Shown here: piece by piece, positions 53,589 through 64,000 of the stretch | Layout of the letters: each line of letters begins with the position of its first letter | Numbering within the stretch: the stretch's first letter is position 1 | NCBI GenBank assembly: GCA_963747405.1 | Contig: CAVVFG010000017.1 | Span: 1-64,000 of the forward strand | Direction of reading: 5' to 3' | Length of the DNA stretch: 64,000 nt | Source of the DNA: Fodinibacter sp963747405 | GTDB lineage: Bacteria; Actinomycetota; Actinomycetes; Actinomycetales; Dermatophilaceae | The notes under the pieces: model-generated | Database searches by the model: none | What the model saw: only the letters and a program-made list of their open reading frames with translations | What the model was told of the DNA's origin: nothing | Position numbers and translations under genes: made by a program

Positions 53589-54623
53589 TCAGCGGCGCTT
53601 GAGCAGCTCCTCGGCGATCTGCACGGCGTTGAGCGCGGCGCCCTTGCGCAGGTTGTCGCCGACGACGAAGAGGTTCAGGCCCTTGCCCTCGGGGGCGGCC
53701 TGGTCGGCGCGCACGCGCCCGACGAAGACCTCGTCGCGTCCGGTGGCCTGCAACGGGTTCGGCACGTCGGTGACGATGACACCGGGAGCCCGCCCGAGCA
53801 CCTCGAGGGCGGCCGCGGGGCTGATCTCGCGGTCGAACTCGGCGGAGATCGCCAGGCTGTGGCCGGAGAACACCGGCACGCGCACGCAGGTGCCGGAGAC
53901 GCGCAGGGCCGGGATGTGCAGGATCCTGCGCGACTCGTTGCGCAGCTTCTGCTCCTCATCGGTCTCGAGCGAGCCGTCGTCGACGATGGACCCCGCCAGC
54001 GGCACGACGTTGAAGCCGACCGGCACCGCGTAGATCTGCGGGTCGGGTAGGTCGAGTGCCGCGCCGTCGAGGGCGAGGTCCTTCGGGTCGCCGGAGGCGT
54101 AGCCGCCACGCAGCTGGGTGTCGAGCTCGACCAGGCCGACGCCGCCGGAGCCCGACACGGCCTGGTAGCTGCTGACGTGCAGGCGCACCAGGCCCGCGAG
54201 GTCGTGCAGCGGCTTGAGCACCGGCATCGCGGCCATCGTGGTGCAGTTCGGATTGGCGACGATGCCCTTGGGGATGACGTCGAGGTCGTCGGGGTTGACC
54301 TCGGAGACGACCAGCGGCACCTCGGGGTCCTTGCGCCAGGCGCTGGAGTTGTCGACGACGACGGCGCCGGCCTCGGCCACCCGCGGCGCCCAGACCTTCG
54401 AGGTCGAGCCGCCGTTGGAGAACAACGCGACGTCGAGCCCGGAGAAGTCGGCGGTCGCGGTGTCCTCGACGGTGATCTCGTCGTTCTTCCACGGCAGCCT
54501 GCTGCCCGCGGAACGCGCCGAGGCGAAGTAGCGGATCTCGTCGACCGGGAAGCCCCGCTCTTCGAGAAGCGTGCGCATGACGTTGCCGACCTGGCCGGTG
54601 GCACCGAAGACTCCGATTCGCAT
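53589..54623 (-). CDS. asd: Aspartate-semialdehyde dehydrogenase
   Basis: Makes aspartate semialdehyde for lysine, threonine, methionine and diaminopimelate. 344 aa. NADP loop GVFGATGQVGNVMRTLLEE, catalytic Cys127 in ANPNCTTMAAMPVLKPL, and His in VFSGHSLAI. The ATG at 54623 has a TAGACT element 7 nt upstream. Aspartokinase, often next to it in actinobacteria, is not in this window. Confidence 0.96.
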   Translation of the reverse strand: MRIGVFGATGQVGNVMRTLLEERGFPVDEIRYFASARSAGSRLPWKNDEITVEDTATADFSGLDVALFSNGGSTSKVWAPRVAEAGAVVVDNSSAWRKDPEVPLVVSEVNPDDLDVIPKGIVANPNCTTMAAMPVLKPLHDLAGLVRLHVSSYQAVSGSGGVGLVELDTQLRGGYASGDPKDLALDGAALDLPDPQIYAVPVGFNVVPLAGSIVDDGSLETDEEQKLRNESRRILHIPALRVSGTCVRVPVFSGHSLAISAEFDREISPAAALEVLGRAPGVIVTDVPNPLQATGRDEVFVGRVRADQAAPEGKGLNLFVVGDNLRKGAALNAVQIAEELLKRR

Positions 54624-54630
54624 GCGGACC

Positions 54631-54636
54631 AGTCTA
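54631..54636 (-). promoter_or_regulatory. -10 element of asd (leaderless)
   Basis: TAGACT, 7 nt before the asd ATG on the minus strand. Confidence 0.4.
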
Positions 54637-54642
54637 GGGAGC

Positions 54643-54666
54643 AGCCCGGATGCCGGCCGCCGGGCT
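54643..54666 (-). terminator. Candidate terminator of the HNH/13E12 gene
   Basis: A 7-bp stem (54643-54649 with 54660-54666, loop 10 nt) between the HNH gene stop and the asd promoter. No T-run. The rest of the 190-bp gap shows nothing else. Confidence 0.3.
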
Positions 54667-54815
54667 CACGATGCGGTCGCCGCCGCGAGCGACCCCTCAG
54701 ATGCGCAGCGTGCACCGCCTCACCTCGAAGTTCCCCGCCATGAGCAGAGGACGCCACGCCGGCACGCGGCCCGCCACGGGGGTCGATACGCGAGCTGCCC
54801 GAACGGAGTGGGCCG

Positions 54816-56366
54816 TCACGCCAGGTACCGACACAGCTGGCGCTCGAGGTGGCTGGTCATCCGTGGCCTCCTCGGGACCGGCAGACGCCGCCGAGCCCGT
54901 TCACGACGGAGGGCGCGCTTCCCGCGGACGTGTTCGGCCGGCGCGGTCGAGATCGGGGCCAGTGGCGGCACTGGGATCTGGCTGCCCCAGCCGAGCAGGG
55001 GTGGTGGTTCCGAGCGGTAGGTGTGCCCGAGCGGCGTGGTGATCTGCACGACTCGCCGCTCGTCGCCGAGCGGGGTCACGCGGGCTCGCCAGCCGGGGGC
55101 TTCCTTGCCGTAGTTGCACCGGGCGCACTTGCCGCTGCCCTCGGTGAAGGCAGTGCGGCCGTGCTGGTGCACCGGGATGGTGTGGTCGGCGTGCACGATC
55201 GGTGCCTCGCACCAGGGTGTGGTGCACACGTCGTCGCGCAGCACGAGCATCCGGCGCAGCATCCCGGTGAAGGTGCGTCGTCGCGAGTCCATGGCGACCA
55301 GGTCGCGCCCGTCCGGGGGCGTGTACAACCGGCGCAGCCATACCCGCTCCGCACGGTCCTGCGGGGTTCCTGCCTGCGAGCCTTCGCGCAGCCACGCCCG
55401 CGCGACCGGGGCGGGCACGGGCCCGTGGCCGGGGATGCGGGCCGGTTCGAACACGCCCCGGTCGGGGTCGCCGGTGCCCAGCATCGCCCGGTCGGTGATC
55501 ACCAGGTGCACCTCCAGCGGGGTCAGCTCCCCGACGGCCCGACCGGACAGCGCCCGCAACGCGGTGTCGGCGGCGACCGCACCCACCCCACGCCCCTGCG
55601 GGGCCTCGTCGGGGCACTGCCCGCCGACCACCCCCCGAGCCCGCGCCTGCAACGCCGCGTGCGCCCCGACCACGTCTTTGAGCGGACCCAGCACGCTCAG
55701 GTACGCCATCCCGTCCGGAGCCGGCCGCACCGTCACCCGACGCGAGCGCACCGCCGCCTCCATCCGCGCCACCACCGACGCCGCATCCAGCTCCGCCGCG
55801 ACCCGGGTCGCCGCCGCACCCGCCTGCTTGACCCCCAGCCGGGCGGCCACCGGCCCCAACCGGGCATCCACTTCGCCACGGTCCTGCCGGGACAGCGTGG
55901 CCGTGGCCTGCACCACCGCCACCGCCACCCGCTCACCGATCTCCCCACCGGTCAGCGCGGCCATCGTGTGCGGCATCTCGTGCACCAACGCCCGTGCCAC
56001 TCCCACCAACCGGTCACCCGACGACGGCGACTCCCGCCGCGCCAACGCCACCATCGACCCCACCGAGCGCGCCACATCCCGCGGCTGCGTCACCTCCCGA
56101 GAGCAGCGCAGCGCATCGGTGGCCCGGGCCTGTCCCGCACACGCCGCCCCCTTGACCCGCTCCAACGCCGCGACCAGCTCCAGCCGCTCCCGATCACCCA
56201 ACGCGCCGGTGTCGACCGCGGCCAGCCACTCCCGGAACCCGTCCACCACCCCCACCGCCGACCCGGCAACCACCGGCCCCGCAGCACCCACCGCGCCCAC
56301 CGGACCTGGTTGCAGCGCAACCGAACCCGAACCCATGACCTGGTCGGTGCGCTGCTCTCGTCTCAT
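54816..56366 (-). CDS. HNH endonuclease, DUF222/13E12 family
   Basis: 516-residue protein. An N-terminal DUF222 region (about residues 30-330) is followed by an HNH motif: CTTPWCEAPIVHADHTIPVH ... GKCARCNYGKEAPGW. This is the actinobacterial 13E12 family, often present in many copies per genome and linked to REP13E12 repeats and prophage sites in M. tuberculosis. Nuclease targets are unknown. The ATG at 56366 has TACGAT 6 nt upstream. Confidence 0.85.
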   Translation of the reverse strand: MRREQRTDQVMGSGSVALQPGPVGAVGAAGPVVAGSAVGVVDGFREWLAAVDTGALGDRERLELVAALERVKGAACAGQARATDALRCSREVTQPRDVARSVGSMVALARRESPSSGDRLVGVARALVHEMPHTMAALTGGEIGERVAVAVVQATATLSRQDRGEVDARLGPVAARLGVKQAGAAATRVAAELDAASVVARMEAAVRSRRVTVRPAPDGMAYLSVLGPLKDVVGAHAALQARARGVVGGQCPDEAPQGRGVGAVAADTALRALSGRAVGELTPLEVHLVITDRAMLGTGDPDRGVFEPARIPGHGPVPAPVARAWLREGSQAGTPQDRAERVWLRRLYTPPDGRDLVAMDSRRRTFTGMLRRMLVLRDDVCTTPWCEAPIVHADHTIPVHQHGRTAFTEGSGKCARCNYGKEAPGWRARVTPLGDERRVVQITTPLGHTYRSEPPPLLGWGSQIPVPPLAPISTAPAEHVRGKRALRRERARRRLPVPRRPRMTSHLERQLCRYLA

Positions 56367-56372
56367 ACACTA

Positions 56373-56378
56373 ATCGTA
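56373..56378 (-). promoter_or_regulatory. -10 element of the HNH/13E12 gene
   Basis: TACGAT, 6 nt before the ATG at 56366 on the minus strand, in a small AT-rich patch. Confidence 0.4.
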
Positions 56379-56480
56379 CGCATGTCCACCCACAACCGGG
56401 CGACCCACCAGCGACCCTGTGGACAACTCGGATGGCCAGCCCCCCTGTGGACCACCAAGCCAGCGACGCGAGGAAGTGCG

Positions 56481-56816
56481 TCAGCCGGCTGCCCGCAACA
56501 GACCCGCGATCTCCTCGAACCCGTCCAGGGCAGCGCCGTGGCGCAGCGCCAGCGCCAGCGCATCCGCGTCACCCGATGGTGCGGCGGCCAGCAGCGCGGC
56601 ATCCGGGTCGGCGGACGGTCGGTGGTCCTCGGCAGCGGTAAGCACGCGTTCCAGTGTGCGGTAACCCCGCTCGCGCGCCCTCGCCAGCGGCGTCAGCCCC
56701 TCCGCCACCGACTGCCGGCCCAGCTCTGCCCCGCCCGCCACCAGCACCTGCACCGTCGCCAGCTCGTCGGGCTCGTCCGCCCCGAACCGCACCGCCTCGT
56801 AGCCGATCCGGTTCAC
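56481..56816 (-). CDS. Ankyrin-repeat protein, probably 5'-truncated
   Basis: 111 residues from a GTG at 56816. One clear ankyrin unit is TVQVLVAGGAELGRQSVAEG then TPLARARERGYRTLERVL; the C-terminus is helical. The same frame runs upstream to the era stop with codons that still look like protein (CAPYCPFQDDDQDHVNRIGY) but has no start codon there. So the 5' end is probably missing. It may have been cut when the neighbouring DNA was rearranged. Confidence 0.5.
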   Translation of the reverse strand: MNRIGYEAVRFGADEPDELATVQVLVAGGAELGRQSVAEGLTPLARARERGYRTLERVLTAAEDHRPSADPDAALLAAAPSGDADALALALRHGAALDGFEEIAGLLRAAG

Positions 56817-56909
56817 GTGGTCCTGGTCGTCGTCCTGGAACGGGCAATAGGGCGCACACCATCGCGCGCACCTGCGGTGCTCCGGCCTGACCGGGCGGAA
56901 CCCGGCGCC

Positions 56910-57836
56910 TCAGAAGCCGAGCCGGCCCAGCTGCTTGGGGTCGCGCTGCCAGTCCTTGGCCACCTTCACGTGCAGGTCGAGGTGCACCCGCTGGCCGAGC
57001 AGCTCCTCGATGCCGGCCCGCGCGTTCGTGCCGACCTCGCGCAGGCGCGACCCCCCACGGCCGATGACGATCGCCTTCTGCGAGTCGCGCTCGACGAAGA
57101 CGTTGACGCGCACGTCGAGCAGCGGCGAGCCCTCGCTGCGACCCTCACGCGGCACGATCTCCTCGACGACGACCGCCAGGCTGTGCGGCAGCTCGTCGCG
57201 GACCCCCTCGAGCGCCGCCTCGCGCACGAGCTCGGCGATCATCACCAGCTCGGGCTCGTCGGTGACCACGTCGTCGGGATAGAGCGGGCCCGGCGAGGGT
57301 GGCAGGTGCTCGGCCAGCACCGCCGCCACCTCGTCGACCTGGTCGCCCCGGGTCGCCGAGCACGGCACGATGGCCGCCCAGTCGCCGAGCTGGTCGATGG
57401 CGATGAGGTGCTCGGCCATCCGCTTGCGGTCGACCTTGTCGGACTTGGTGGCCAGCGCCACCACGGGCGTATTCTTCCCGCGCCTGAGCTCGGCGAGCTC
57501 GCGCGCGATGAACTGGTCGCCGGGCCCGATCCGCTGGTCGGCGGGCAGGCAGAAGCCGATGACGTCGACCTCGAGCAGCGTCTCGCGGACCAGGTCGTTG
57601 AGCCGCTGACCGAGCAGCGTGCGCGGCTTGTGCAGCCCGGGGGTGTCGACGAGGATCAGCTGGCTGCGAGGGGCGGTGACGATGCCGCGGATGGTGTGCC
57701 GCGTCGTCTGTGGCTTGCTCGACGTGATCGCGACCTTGCTGCCCACCAGCGCGTTGGTCAGCGTCGACTTGCCGGCGTTCGGCCGCCCGATGAGGCACGC
57801 GAAGCCCGCGACGTACCCTGGCTCGTGCTCGCTCAT
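56910..57836 (-). CDS. era: GTPase Era
   Basis: Essential GTPase for 30S ribosome assembly; binds the 3' end of 16S rRNA. 308 aa. G1 is GRPNAGKS (residues 17-24), G3 is DTPGLH, G4 is TKSD, and G5 is CSAT. The C-terminal KH domain has IGRGGSRLREVGTNAR. The ATG overlaps the corC stop by 4 nt. Confidence 0.96.
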   Translation of the reverse strand: MSEHEPGYVAGFACLIGRPNAGKSTLTNALVGSKVAITSSKPQTTRHTIRGIVTAPRSQLILVDTPGLHKPRTLLGQRLNDLVRETLLEVDVIGFCLPADQRIGPGDQFIARELAELRRGKNTPVVALATKSDKVDRKRMAEHLIAIDQLGDWAAIVPCSATRGDQVDEVAAVLAEHLPPSPGPLYPDDVVTDEPELVMIAELVREAALEGVRDELPHSLAVVVEEIVPREGRSEGSPLLDVRVNVFVERDSQKAIVIGRGGSRLREVGTNARAGIEELLGQRVHLDLHVKVAKDWQRDPKQLGRLGF

Positions 57837-59122
57837 CCGGCTCGCTCCTCCATCTCCGGCGCGTGCTGCGCCGGCTCGACGCGCTCGACGACCACGGTCG
57901 CGATCCGGTGCCGGCGACCCGACATCCGCTCGGCGGTCAGGCGCAACCCTGCCACCTCGCAGGTCGACCCGAGAATGGGCACCCGGCCGATGGCCTTGCC
58001 GATCACCCCCCCGACGGTGTCGACCTCTTCCTCGTCGAGGGTCACGCCGAACAGCTCCTCGAGGTCGTCGACGTGCAGCGTGGCCGCCACGCGCAGCCGA
58101 CCGTCGCCGAGGTCCTCGACCTCCGGCGCCTCGCGGTCGTACTCGTCGGTGATCTCTCCGACGATCTCCTCGAGGATGTCCTCGATGGTGACCAGCCCCG
58201 CCGTGCCGCCGTACTCGTCGACCACGACCGCGAAGTGGGTCTGGTCGCGCTGCATCTCGCGCAGCAGGTCGTCGACCGGCTTGCTCTCTGGCACGAACGG
58301 CATCGGTCGCATCAGCTCGCGCACCGGCACCGCGCCGGCCTCGGGGTCGGCGTTGAGCCGCCGGATGACGTCCTTGAGGTAGAGCAGCCCGACCACGTCG
58401 TCGACGTCCTTGCCCAGCACCGGGATCCGCGAGAACCCCGAGCGCAGGAACAGGGTCATCGCCTGCCGACAGACCCGGTCGTCGTCGATGGAGACCATGT
58501 CGGTGCGCGGCACCATCACCTCCCGGGCCAACGTGTCGCCGAGCTCGAAGACGGAGTGGATCATCTCGCGCTCCCCCGCCTCGATCAGCGCCGAGTCGCG
58601 CGCCATGTCGACGAGGTCGCGCAGCTCGCTCTCGCTCTCGAACGGCCCGTCGCGGAAGCCCTTTCCGGGCGTGACGGCGTTGGTGAGGGCGATGAGCAGC
58701 CGGCTGAACGGGCCGAGCAGCCGCCTCAGCCACACCGTGGTCGGCGCGGCAGCCAGCGCCACCCGCGAGCTGTGCTGCGCCCCAAGGGTTCCGGGCGACA
58801 CCCCGACGACCGCGAAGGAGATGAGGGCCATGATCGCGATGGCGACGAGGAACGGCTGCCAGGTGCCCTCGACCCGGTCGACGACGGCCAGCGTGATCAT
58901 CACGGCCACCGTCGACTCGGCGATGACCCGCAGGAACGACAGCACCGACAGATAGGCCGCGGTGTCGCCGACGACCTTCACCAGCGCCGTGGAGCCGGGG
59001 CGGCCCTCCTCGAGCAGCTCGTGGGCCCGGGCCCGCGACATCCGCGAGAAGGCGGCCTCCGCGGTGGAGATCAGGAAGGCGACGAGGGTGGCGAGCACCG
59101 CCGCCGTGACGAGTCCGGTCAT
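57833..59122 (-). CDS. CorC/HlyC-type membrane protein with CBS pair
   Basis: 429 residues: an N-terminal DUF21 membrane domain with about four helices, a CBS pair (about residues 200-330; REVMVPRTDMVSIDDD and RELMRPMPFVPESKPV) and the C-terminal transporter-associated domain (GDGRLRVAATLHVDDL). Family members affect Mg2+/Co2+ homeostasis. It lies between ybeY and era, as in mycobacteria (Rv2366c). Overlaps era by 4 nt. Confidence 0.92.
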   Translation of the reverse strand: MTGLVTAAVLATLVAFLISTAEAAFSRMSRARAHELLEEGRPGSTALVKVVGDTAAYLSVLSFLRVIAESTVAVMITLAVVDRVEGTWQPFLVAIAIMALISFAVVGVSPGTLGAQHSSRVALAAAPTTVWLRRLLGPFSRLLIALTNAVTPGKGFRDGPFESESELRDLVDMARDSALIEAGEREMIHSVFELGDTLAREVMVPRTDMVSIDDDRVCRQAMTLFLRSGFSRIPVLGKDVDDVVGLLYLKDVIRRLNADPEAGAVPVRELMRPMPFVPESKPVDDLLREMQRDQTHFAVVVDEYGGTAGLVTIEDILEEIVGEITDEYDREAPEVEDLGDGRLRVAATLHVDDLEELFGVTLDEEEVDTVGGVIGKAIGRVPILGSTCEVAGLRLTAERMSGRRHRIATVVVERVEPAQHAPEMEERAG

Positions 59123-59138
59123 GGTGTCGACCGGCCGG

Positions 59139-59602
59139 TCAGGCGCTGGGGCGACCGCGGGTGGCGAGGAAGGTGAGCAGCAGCTGGCGCTGCAGCTCGA
59201 ACATCTCCTTCTCCTCCTCGGCCTCCGCGTGGTCGTAGCCCAGCAGGTGCAGGATGCCGTGCGTCGTGAGCAGCAGCAGCTCCTCCTCGGTTGCGTGGCC
59301 GGCCTCCCGGGCCTGCCGCTGCGCGACGCTCGGGCAGAGCACGATGTCGCCGAGCACGCCCTCCTGGGGCTCGGACCCCTCTCGGCCGGGCCGCAGCTCG
59401 TCCATCGGGAAGCTCATGACGTCGGTGGGCCCGGGCAGGTCCATCCACTGCACGTGCAGAACCTCCATCGCGGCCTCGTCGACCAGGCGCAGGCACAGGT
59501 CAGCCTGGGGGTGCACCCGCATCTGGGCCAGGACGTAGCGGGCGCAGGCCACGAGCTCGAGCTCGTCGAGCCGGAACTCGGTCTCGTTGAGGACGTCGAT
59601 GC

Positions 59603-59606
<4 letters not shown>
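59139..59606 (-). CDS. ybeY: Endoribonuclease YbeY
   Basis: 155-residue single-strand-specific metalloenzyme that matures 16S rRNA 3' ends and takes part in ribosome quality control. The zinc motif is HGILHLLGYDH with ligands His116, His120 and His126. The GTG start overlaps the phoH stop by 4 nt. Confidence 0.96.
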
Positions 59607-61714
<2,108 letters not shown>

Positions 61715-61768
61715 CGTGGGAAGAGTCTACGAGCCCGTGCCGGCCCCCGGCACACGAGAATGCGCCGC

Positions 61769-62122
61769 TCACCCGGGGGGCCAGCTCAGCGGGCGGCCAC
61801 CGATCACGTGCAGGTGGGCGTGGAATACGCTCTGCTGCGCCGCCTCGCCGGTGTTGGCCACCAGCCGGTAGCCGGGCAGGCCCTCGGCGGAGGCCACCTG
61901 TGCGGCGAGCCCCACGGCGTCGGCCAGCTCGTCAGCGGATGCCGTGGCCAGGCCGGCGAGGTCGGGGACGTGCCGGCGGGGCACGACCAGGACGTGCGTG
62001 GGCGCGGCGGGCTCGATGTCGCGAAAGGCCAGCGAGTACTCGCTCTCGGCCACCACCTGCGCGGGGATCGCGCCGGAGACGATGCGGCAGAAGAGGCAGT
62101 CCTGGCTCGGGCTGGGGCTCAT
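61769..62122 (-). CDS. HIT family protein (HINT-like)
   Basis: 117-residue nucleotide-binding hydrolase. The HIT motif is HAHLHVIGG near the C-terminus, and a CLFC start matches histidine triad nucleotide-binding (HINT) proteins. Such proteins cut AMP-lysine and similar phosphoramidates. It lies 54 nt before phoH on the same strand. Confidence 0.93.
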   Translation of the reverse strand: MSPSPSQDCLFCRIVSGAIPAQVVAESEYSLAFRDIEPAAPTHVLVVPRRHVPDLAGLATASADELADAVGLAAQVASAEGLPGYRLVANTGEAAQQSVFHAHLHVIGGRPLSWPPG

Positions 62123-62130
62123 ACCCCCTG

Positions 62131-62136
62131 AATCTA
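62131..62136 (-). promoter_or_regulatory. -10 element of the HIT gene
   Basis: TAGATT, 8 nt before the ATG at 62122 on the minus strand. Confidence 0.35.
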
Positions 62137-62175
62137 GTCGTACCGCGAGCCGCCGCCGTCTGTCACGATTCCCCG

Positions 62176-63033
62176 ATGACGACCGACCACCGCGACACCG
62201 ACGCCTTCCGGGGCGCCACGTTCCGGCGCGTCGACCTCTCCGGCGCCTCGTTGCGTGAGGTCGACCTGTCCGGGGCCACGATCCGCGACTCCGACGTCTC
62301 CGGGCTGCGCATCGTCGCCTCGGTGGTCGACGACGTGCACCTCTCGGGCCACGAGGGCGTGGGCCGGGTGTGGGTCGACGACGTCGAGGTCACGGCCTAC
62401 GTGCGCGCTGAGCTCGACAGCCGCCACCCCGAGCGGGTGCTGGTGCGCCAGATGCGCACCAGCGACGACGTGCGCCGGGCCTGGGCTCAGGTCGACGCCC
62501 TGTGGAACGACACGGTCACGCACGCGGCGACCCTGCCCGAGGAGCTGCTGCACGAGCGGGTCGGCGACGAGTGGTCCTTCCTCGAGACCGTGCGCCACCT
62601 GGTGTTCGCCGACGACATCTGGGTGGGGCGGCTGCTGGCCGACGAGCCGGGCACCTTCCACCCCCTGGGCGTGCCACCCACCGACACCACGGATGCCGGG
62701 GCCGAGCAGATGGGCCTGACCCTCACCGCCCGTGCGCCGTTCGTCGAGGTGGCGGCCCTGCACCAGGACCGCCGCCGCCGGTTCACGGCCCTGCTCGACG
62801 GCGTCGTGGACGCCGACCTGTTCGAGGTGCGCACCGCCGTGCTCGCACCGGACTGGGGCGAGGAGTCGTTCACCGTGCTGGAGTGCCTGACCGTCGTGGT
62901 GCGCGAGCACCTCGAGCACCTCCGGTTCGCCGAGCGCGACCTCGCGGCGCTCGAGGCCCGGCCGGTCGGCGCCGCTCGGGCGGTCTCAAGCAGCCCTTCC
63001 TCGCACACGGCCTCGAGCGAGAGCACCCGGTAG
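62176..63033 (+). CDS. DinB-like protein with N-terminal pentapeptide repeats
   Basis: 285 residues. Residues 10-55 are pentapeptide-like repeats (FRGATFRRVDLSGASLREVD then LSGATIRDSDVSG). The remainder is a DinB-like helical bundle; metal-binding His residues are in ETVRHLVFADD and EHLEHLRFAERD. The last 20 residues (VSSSPSSHTASSEST) are low in complexity and may reflect a lost stop. Function unknown; DinB proteins often act on thiols. Confidence 0.7.
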   Translation: MTTDHRDTDAFRGATFRRVDLSGASLREVDLSGATIRDSDVSGLRIVASVVDDVHLSGHEGVGRVWVDDVEVTAYVRAELDSRHPERVLVRQMRTSDDVRRAWAQVDALWNDTVTHAATLPEELLHERVGDEWSFLETVRHLVFADDIWVGRLLADEPGTFHPLGVPPTDTTDAGAEQMGLTLTARAPFVEVAALHQDRRRRFTALLDGVVDADLFEVRTAVLAPDWGEESFTVLECLTVVVREHLEHLRFAERDLAALEARPVGAARAVSSSPSSHTASSESTR

Positions 63034-63073
63034 CCGTCGCGGTCGAAGGGCTCCGCGGGAGAGGTCGGCCGTC

Positions 63074-63280
63074 TCAGGACGGCGTGCCATCGCCGCCCGG
63101 GGCGCCGGAGTCGTTGGCGCCCGGCGCGTCTTCGCCGGTCGACGCGTCGAGCCCGTCGGGGCGGCCCTCCTCTGGCGCGTTCAGCGAGGGCTCGGAGTCC
63201 TGGTCGTGCTCCTGCGGCTCGCCGTCGGGCTGGTCGGACGGGGGCGTGACGTCGTCGACGCCGGGCTGGGTCTCACTCAT
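63074..63280 (-). CDS. Small acidic disordered protein (68 aa)
   Basis: Mostly Asp, Glu, Pro, Gly and Ser (PPSDQPDGEPQEHDQDSEPS), no hydrophobic core or known motif; expected to be disordered. It follows rsmE on the same strand with a 35-nt gap. Coding is plausible from the ATG and the low-complexity acidic pattern common in actinobacteria. Confidence 0.45.
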   Translation of the reverse strand: MSETQPGVDDVTPPSDQPDGEPQEHDQDSEPSLNAPEEGRPDGLDASTGEDAPGANDSGAPGGDGTPS

Positions 63281-63315
63281 GCCACAGCACTACCCACCCG
63301 AGGCGCCCCGATTCG

Positions 63316-64000
63316 TCAGCGCCAGCGCGACATCGCGCTGAGCACTGCCAGCGCGGCCGGTCCAGCGCTCGACGAGCGCAGGACGGTGCCGCCGAGCCGC
63401 ACCAGCACCGCGCCGGCGTCCTCGAGGGCGGTGAGCTCGTCGGGTGCGATGCCGCCCTCGGGCCCGACGACGACCAGCACGTCACCGGCATCCGGCAGGG
63501 TGACGCCGGCGAGCGGCACGGCGGCGTCCTCGTGCAGCACGAACGCGGCCGCCGCCGAGCGCACGCGCTCGGCGACATCGGCCGTGCTGGCGGTGGGGTC
63601 AAGCGCCGGGCGCCGGGTGCGGCGCGACTGCTTGGTCGCGGCGACCAGCACGGCATCCCACTTGCGCCGGGCCTTCGCGCCGCGCTCCCCCCGCCACTGC
63701 ACCACGCTGCGCGCCGCCTGCCACGGCACCACCTCGTCGACCCCGCACTCGGTGGCGGCCTCGACCGCCTGGTCGTCGCGGTCGTTCTTGGCCAGGGCCT
63801 GCACCAGCACGAACCGGGGCTGCGGCTCGGGGTCGCTGCCCACCGACACCACCCGCAGGTCGAGCGTGCCCGCCCCCACGGCCACCACCTCGCCCTCGAG
63901 GCGCAGCCCCGCACCGTCCGTGAGCAGCAGGTGCTCCCCCACCCTGGTGCGCCGCACGGTGGCGGCGTGCCGGCCCTCGGGGCCGTCGACCACGACGACG
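63316..64000 (-). CDS. rsmE: 16S rRNA (uracil-1498-N3)-methyltransferase RsmE, 5' end missing
   Basis: SPOUT-family methyltransferase that modifies U1498 of 16S rRNA. The window ends within the gene, so about the first 20 residues are missing. Visible: DGPEGRHAATVRRTRVGEHL (PUA-like start), ALAKNDRDDQAVEAATECGV and VVVGPEGGIAPDELTALEDAG with the SAM knot ending LGGTVLRSSSAGPAALAVL. In M. tuberculosis rsmE (Rv2372c) is in the same conserved region. Confidence 0.93.
   Translation of the reverse strand, partial: VVVVDGPEGRHAATVRRTRVGEHLLLTDGAGLRLEGEVVAVGAGTLDLRVVSVGSDPEPQPRFVLVQALAKNDRDDQAVEAATECGVDEVVPWQAARSVVQWRGERGAKARRKWDAVLVAATKQSRRTRRPALDPTASTADVAERVRSAAAAFVLHEDAAVPLAGVTLPDAGDVLVVVGPEGGIAPDELTALEDAGAVLVRLGGTVLRSSSAGPAALAVLSAMSRWR

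Noticed and set aside
53566..53593. GCTGAG/CTCAGC repeat between the acyl-CoA dehydrogenase and asd as a bidirectional terminator
   Set aside because: Six-bp stem with a 16-nt loop is weak and expected by chance at this GC content.
54849..58382. 1177-codon plus-strand open frame
   Set aside because: Antisense to the HNH, ankyrin, era and corC genes, all of which have clear motifs on the other strand.

Overview
The window is a chromosomal segment of a very GC-rich actinobacterium. The signs are a strong GC bias at third codon positions, many GTG starts, many start/stop overlaps, and many genes that appear to be transcribed without a leader (a TANNNT -10 element 6-9 nt before the start codon). 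Gene order also fits. The blocks dnaG-dgt, glyS, znuABC-zur, uppS-recO and era-corC-ybeY-phoH ... rsmE follow, with insertions, the conserved region known in Mycobacterium tuberculosis as Rv2343c to Rv2372c. I infer a member of the Micrococcales, possibly near Intrasporangiaceae, but no marker here settles the genus. No phage, plasmid, IS element or CRISPR array is visible.

Layout. 0.1-7.5 kb: exported multicopper oxidase and coupled membrane protein, a truncated cation-efflux remnant, a wax ester synthase/DGAT with an SRPBCC protein, an FAD oxidoreductase and a deleted cupin remnant. 7.5-13 kb: gluABCD glutamate-type uptake operon, phosphatidylserine decarboxylase and an M23 peptidase-like membrane protein. 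13-20 kb: FAD amine oxidase-like protein, tRNA-Asn, dnaG-dgt and small hypotheticals. 20-25.5 kb: dusB, metallo-beta-lactamase fold protein, alpha/beta hydrolase, sulfurtransferase, and a SigE-family sigma factor with a membrane partner. 25.6-30 kb: an Hsp90-family gene broken by three one-base contractions, coupled to an 857-aa repeat protein. 30-38.8 kb: glyS, a divergent marR/phosphotransferase pair, a DUF6703-like gene, the Zur-controlled znuACB-zur operon, a DinB/mycothiol-type protein, uppS and recO. 38.7-47.8 kb: alkA- and alkB-type DNA repair genes, an SDR, a subtilase, a large membrane protein, and leuA preceded by a Leu-codon leader peptide. 47.8-54.6 kb: GNAT, dimethylargininase, ACC deaminase, tandem GNAT, acyl-CoA-binding protein, acyl-CoA dehydrogenase and asd. 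54.8-64 kb: a 13E12/DUF222 HNH protein, an ankyrin remnant, era-corC-ybeY-phoH, HIT, a DinB protein with pentapeptide repeats and the 3' part of rsmE.

Most notable. (1) phoH carries a complete 358-residue intein with a LAGLIDADG endonuclease. It has the hallmarks of a class 3 intein: Ala at position 1, and Trp/Cys/Thr at the WCT positions. (2) Two Zur-like boxes arranged as a perfect inverted repeat overlap the predicted -35 and -10 of znuA, which appears leaderless. (3) The Hsp90 gene has three homopolymer contractions, all -1, that together restore the frame. (4) The octamer GGATGCCG/CGGCATCC occurs at least 60 times in 64 kb, in all reading frames and between genes.

All functions are read from sequence motifs and family knowledge. 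No database search was run.
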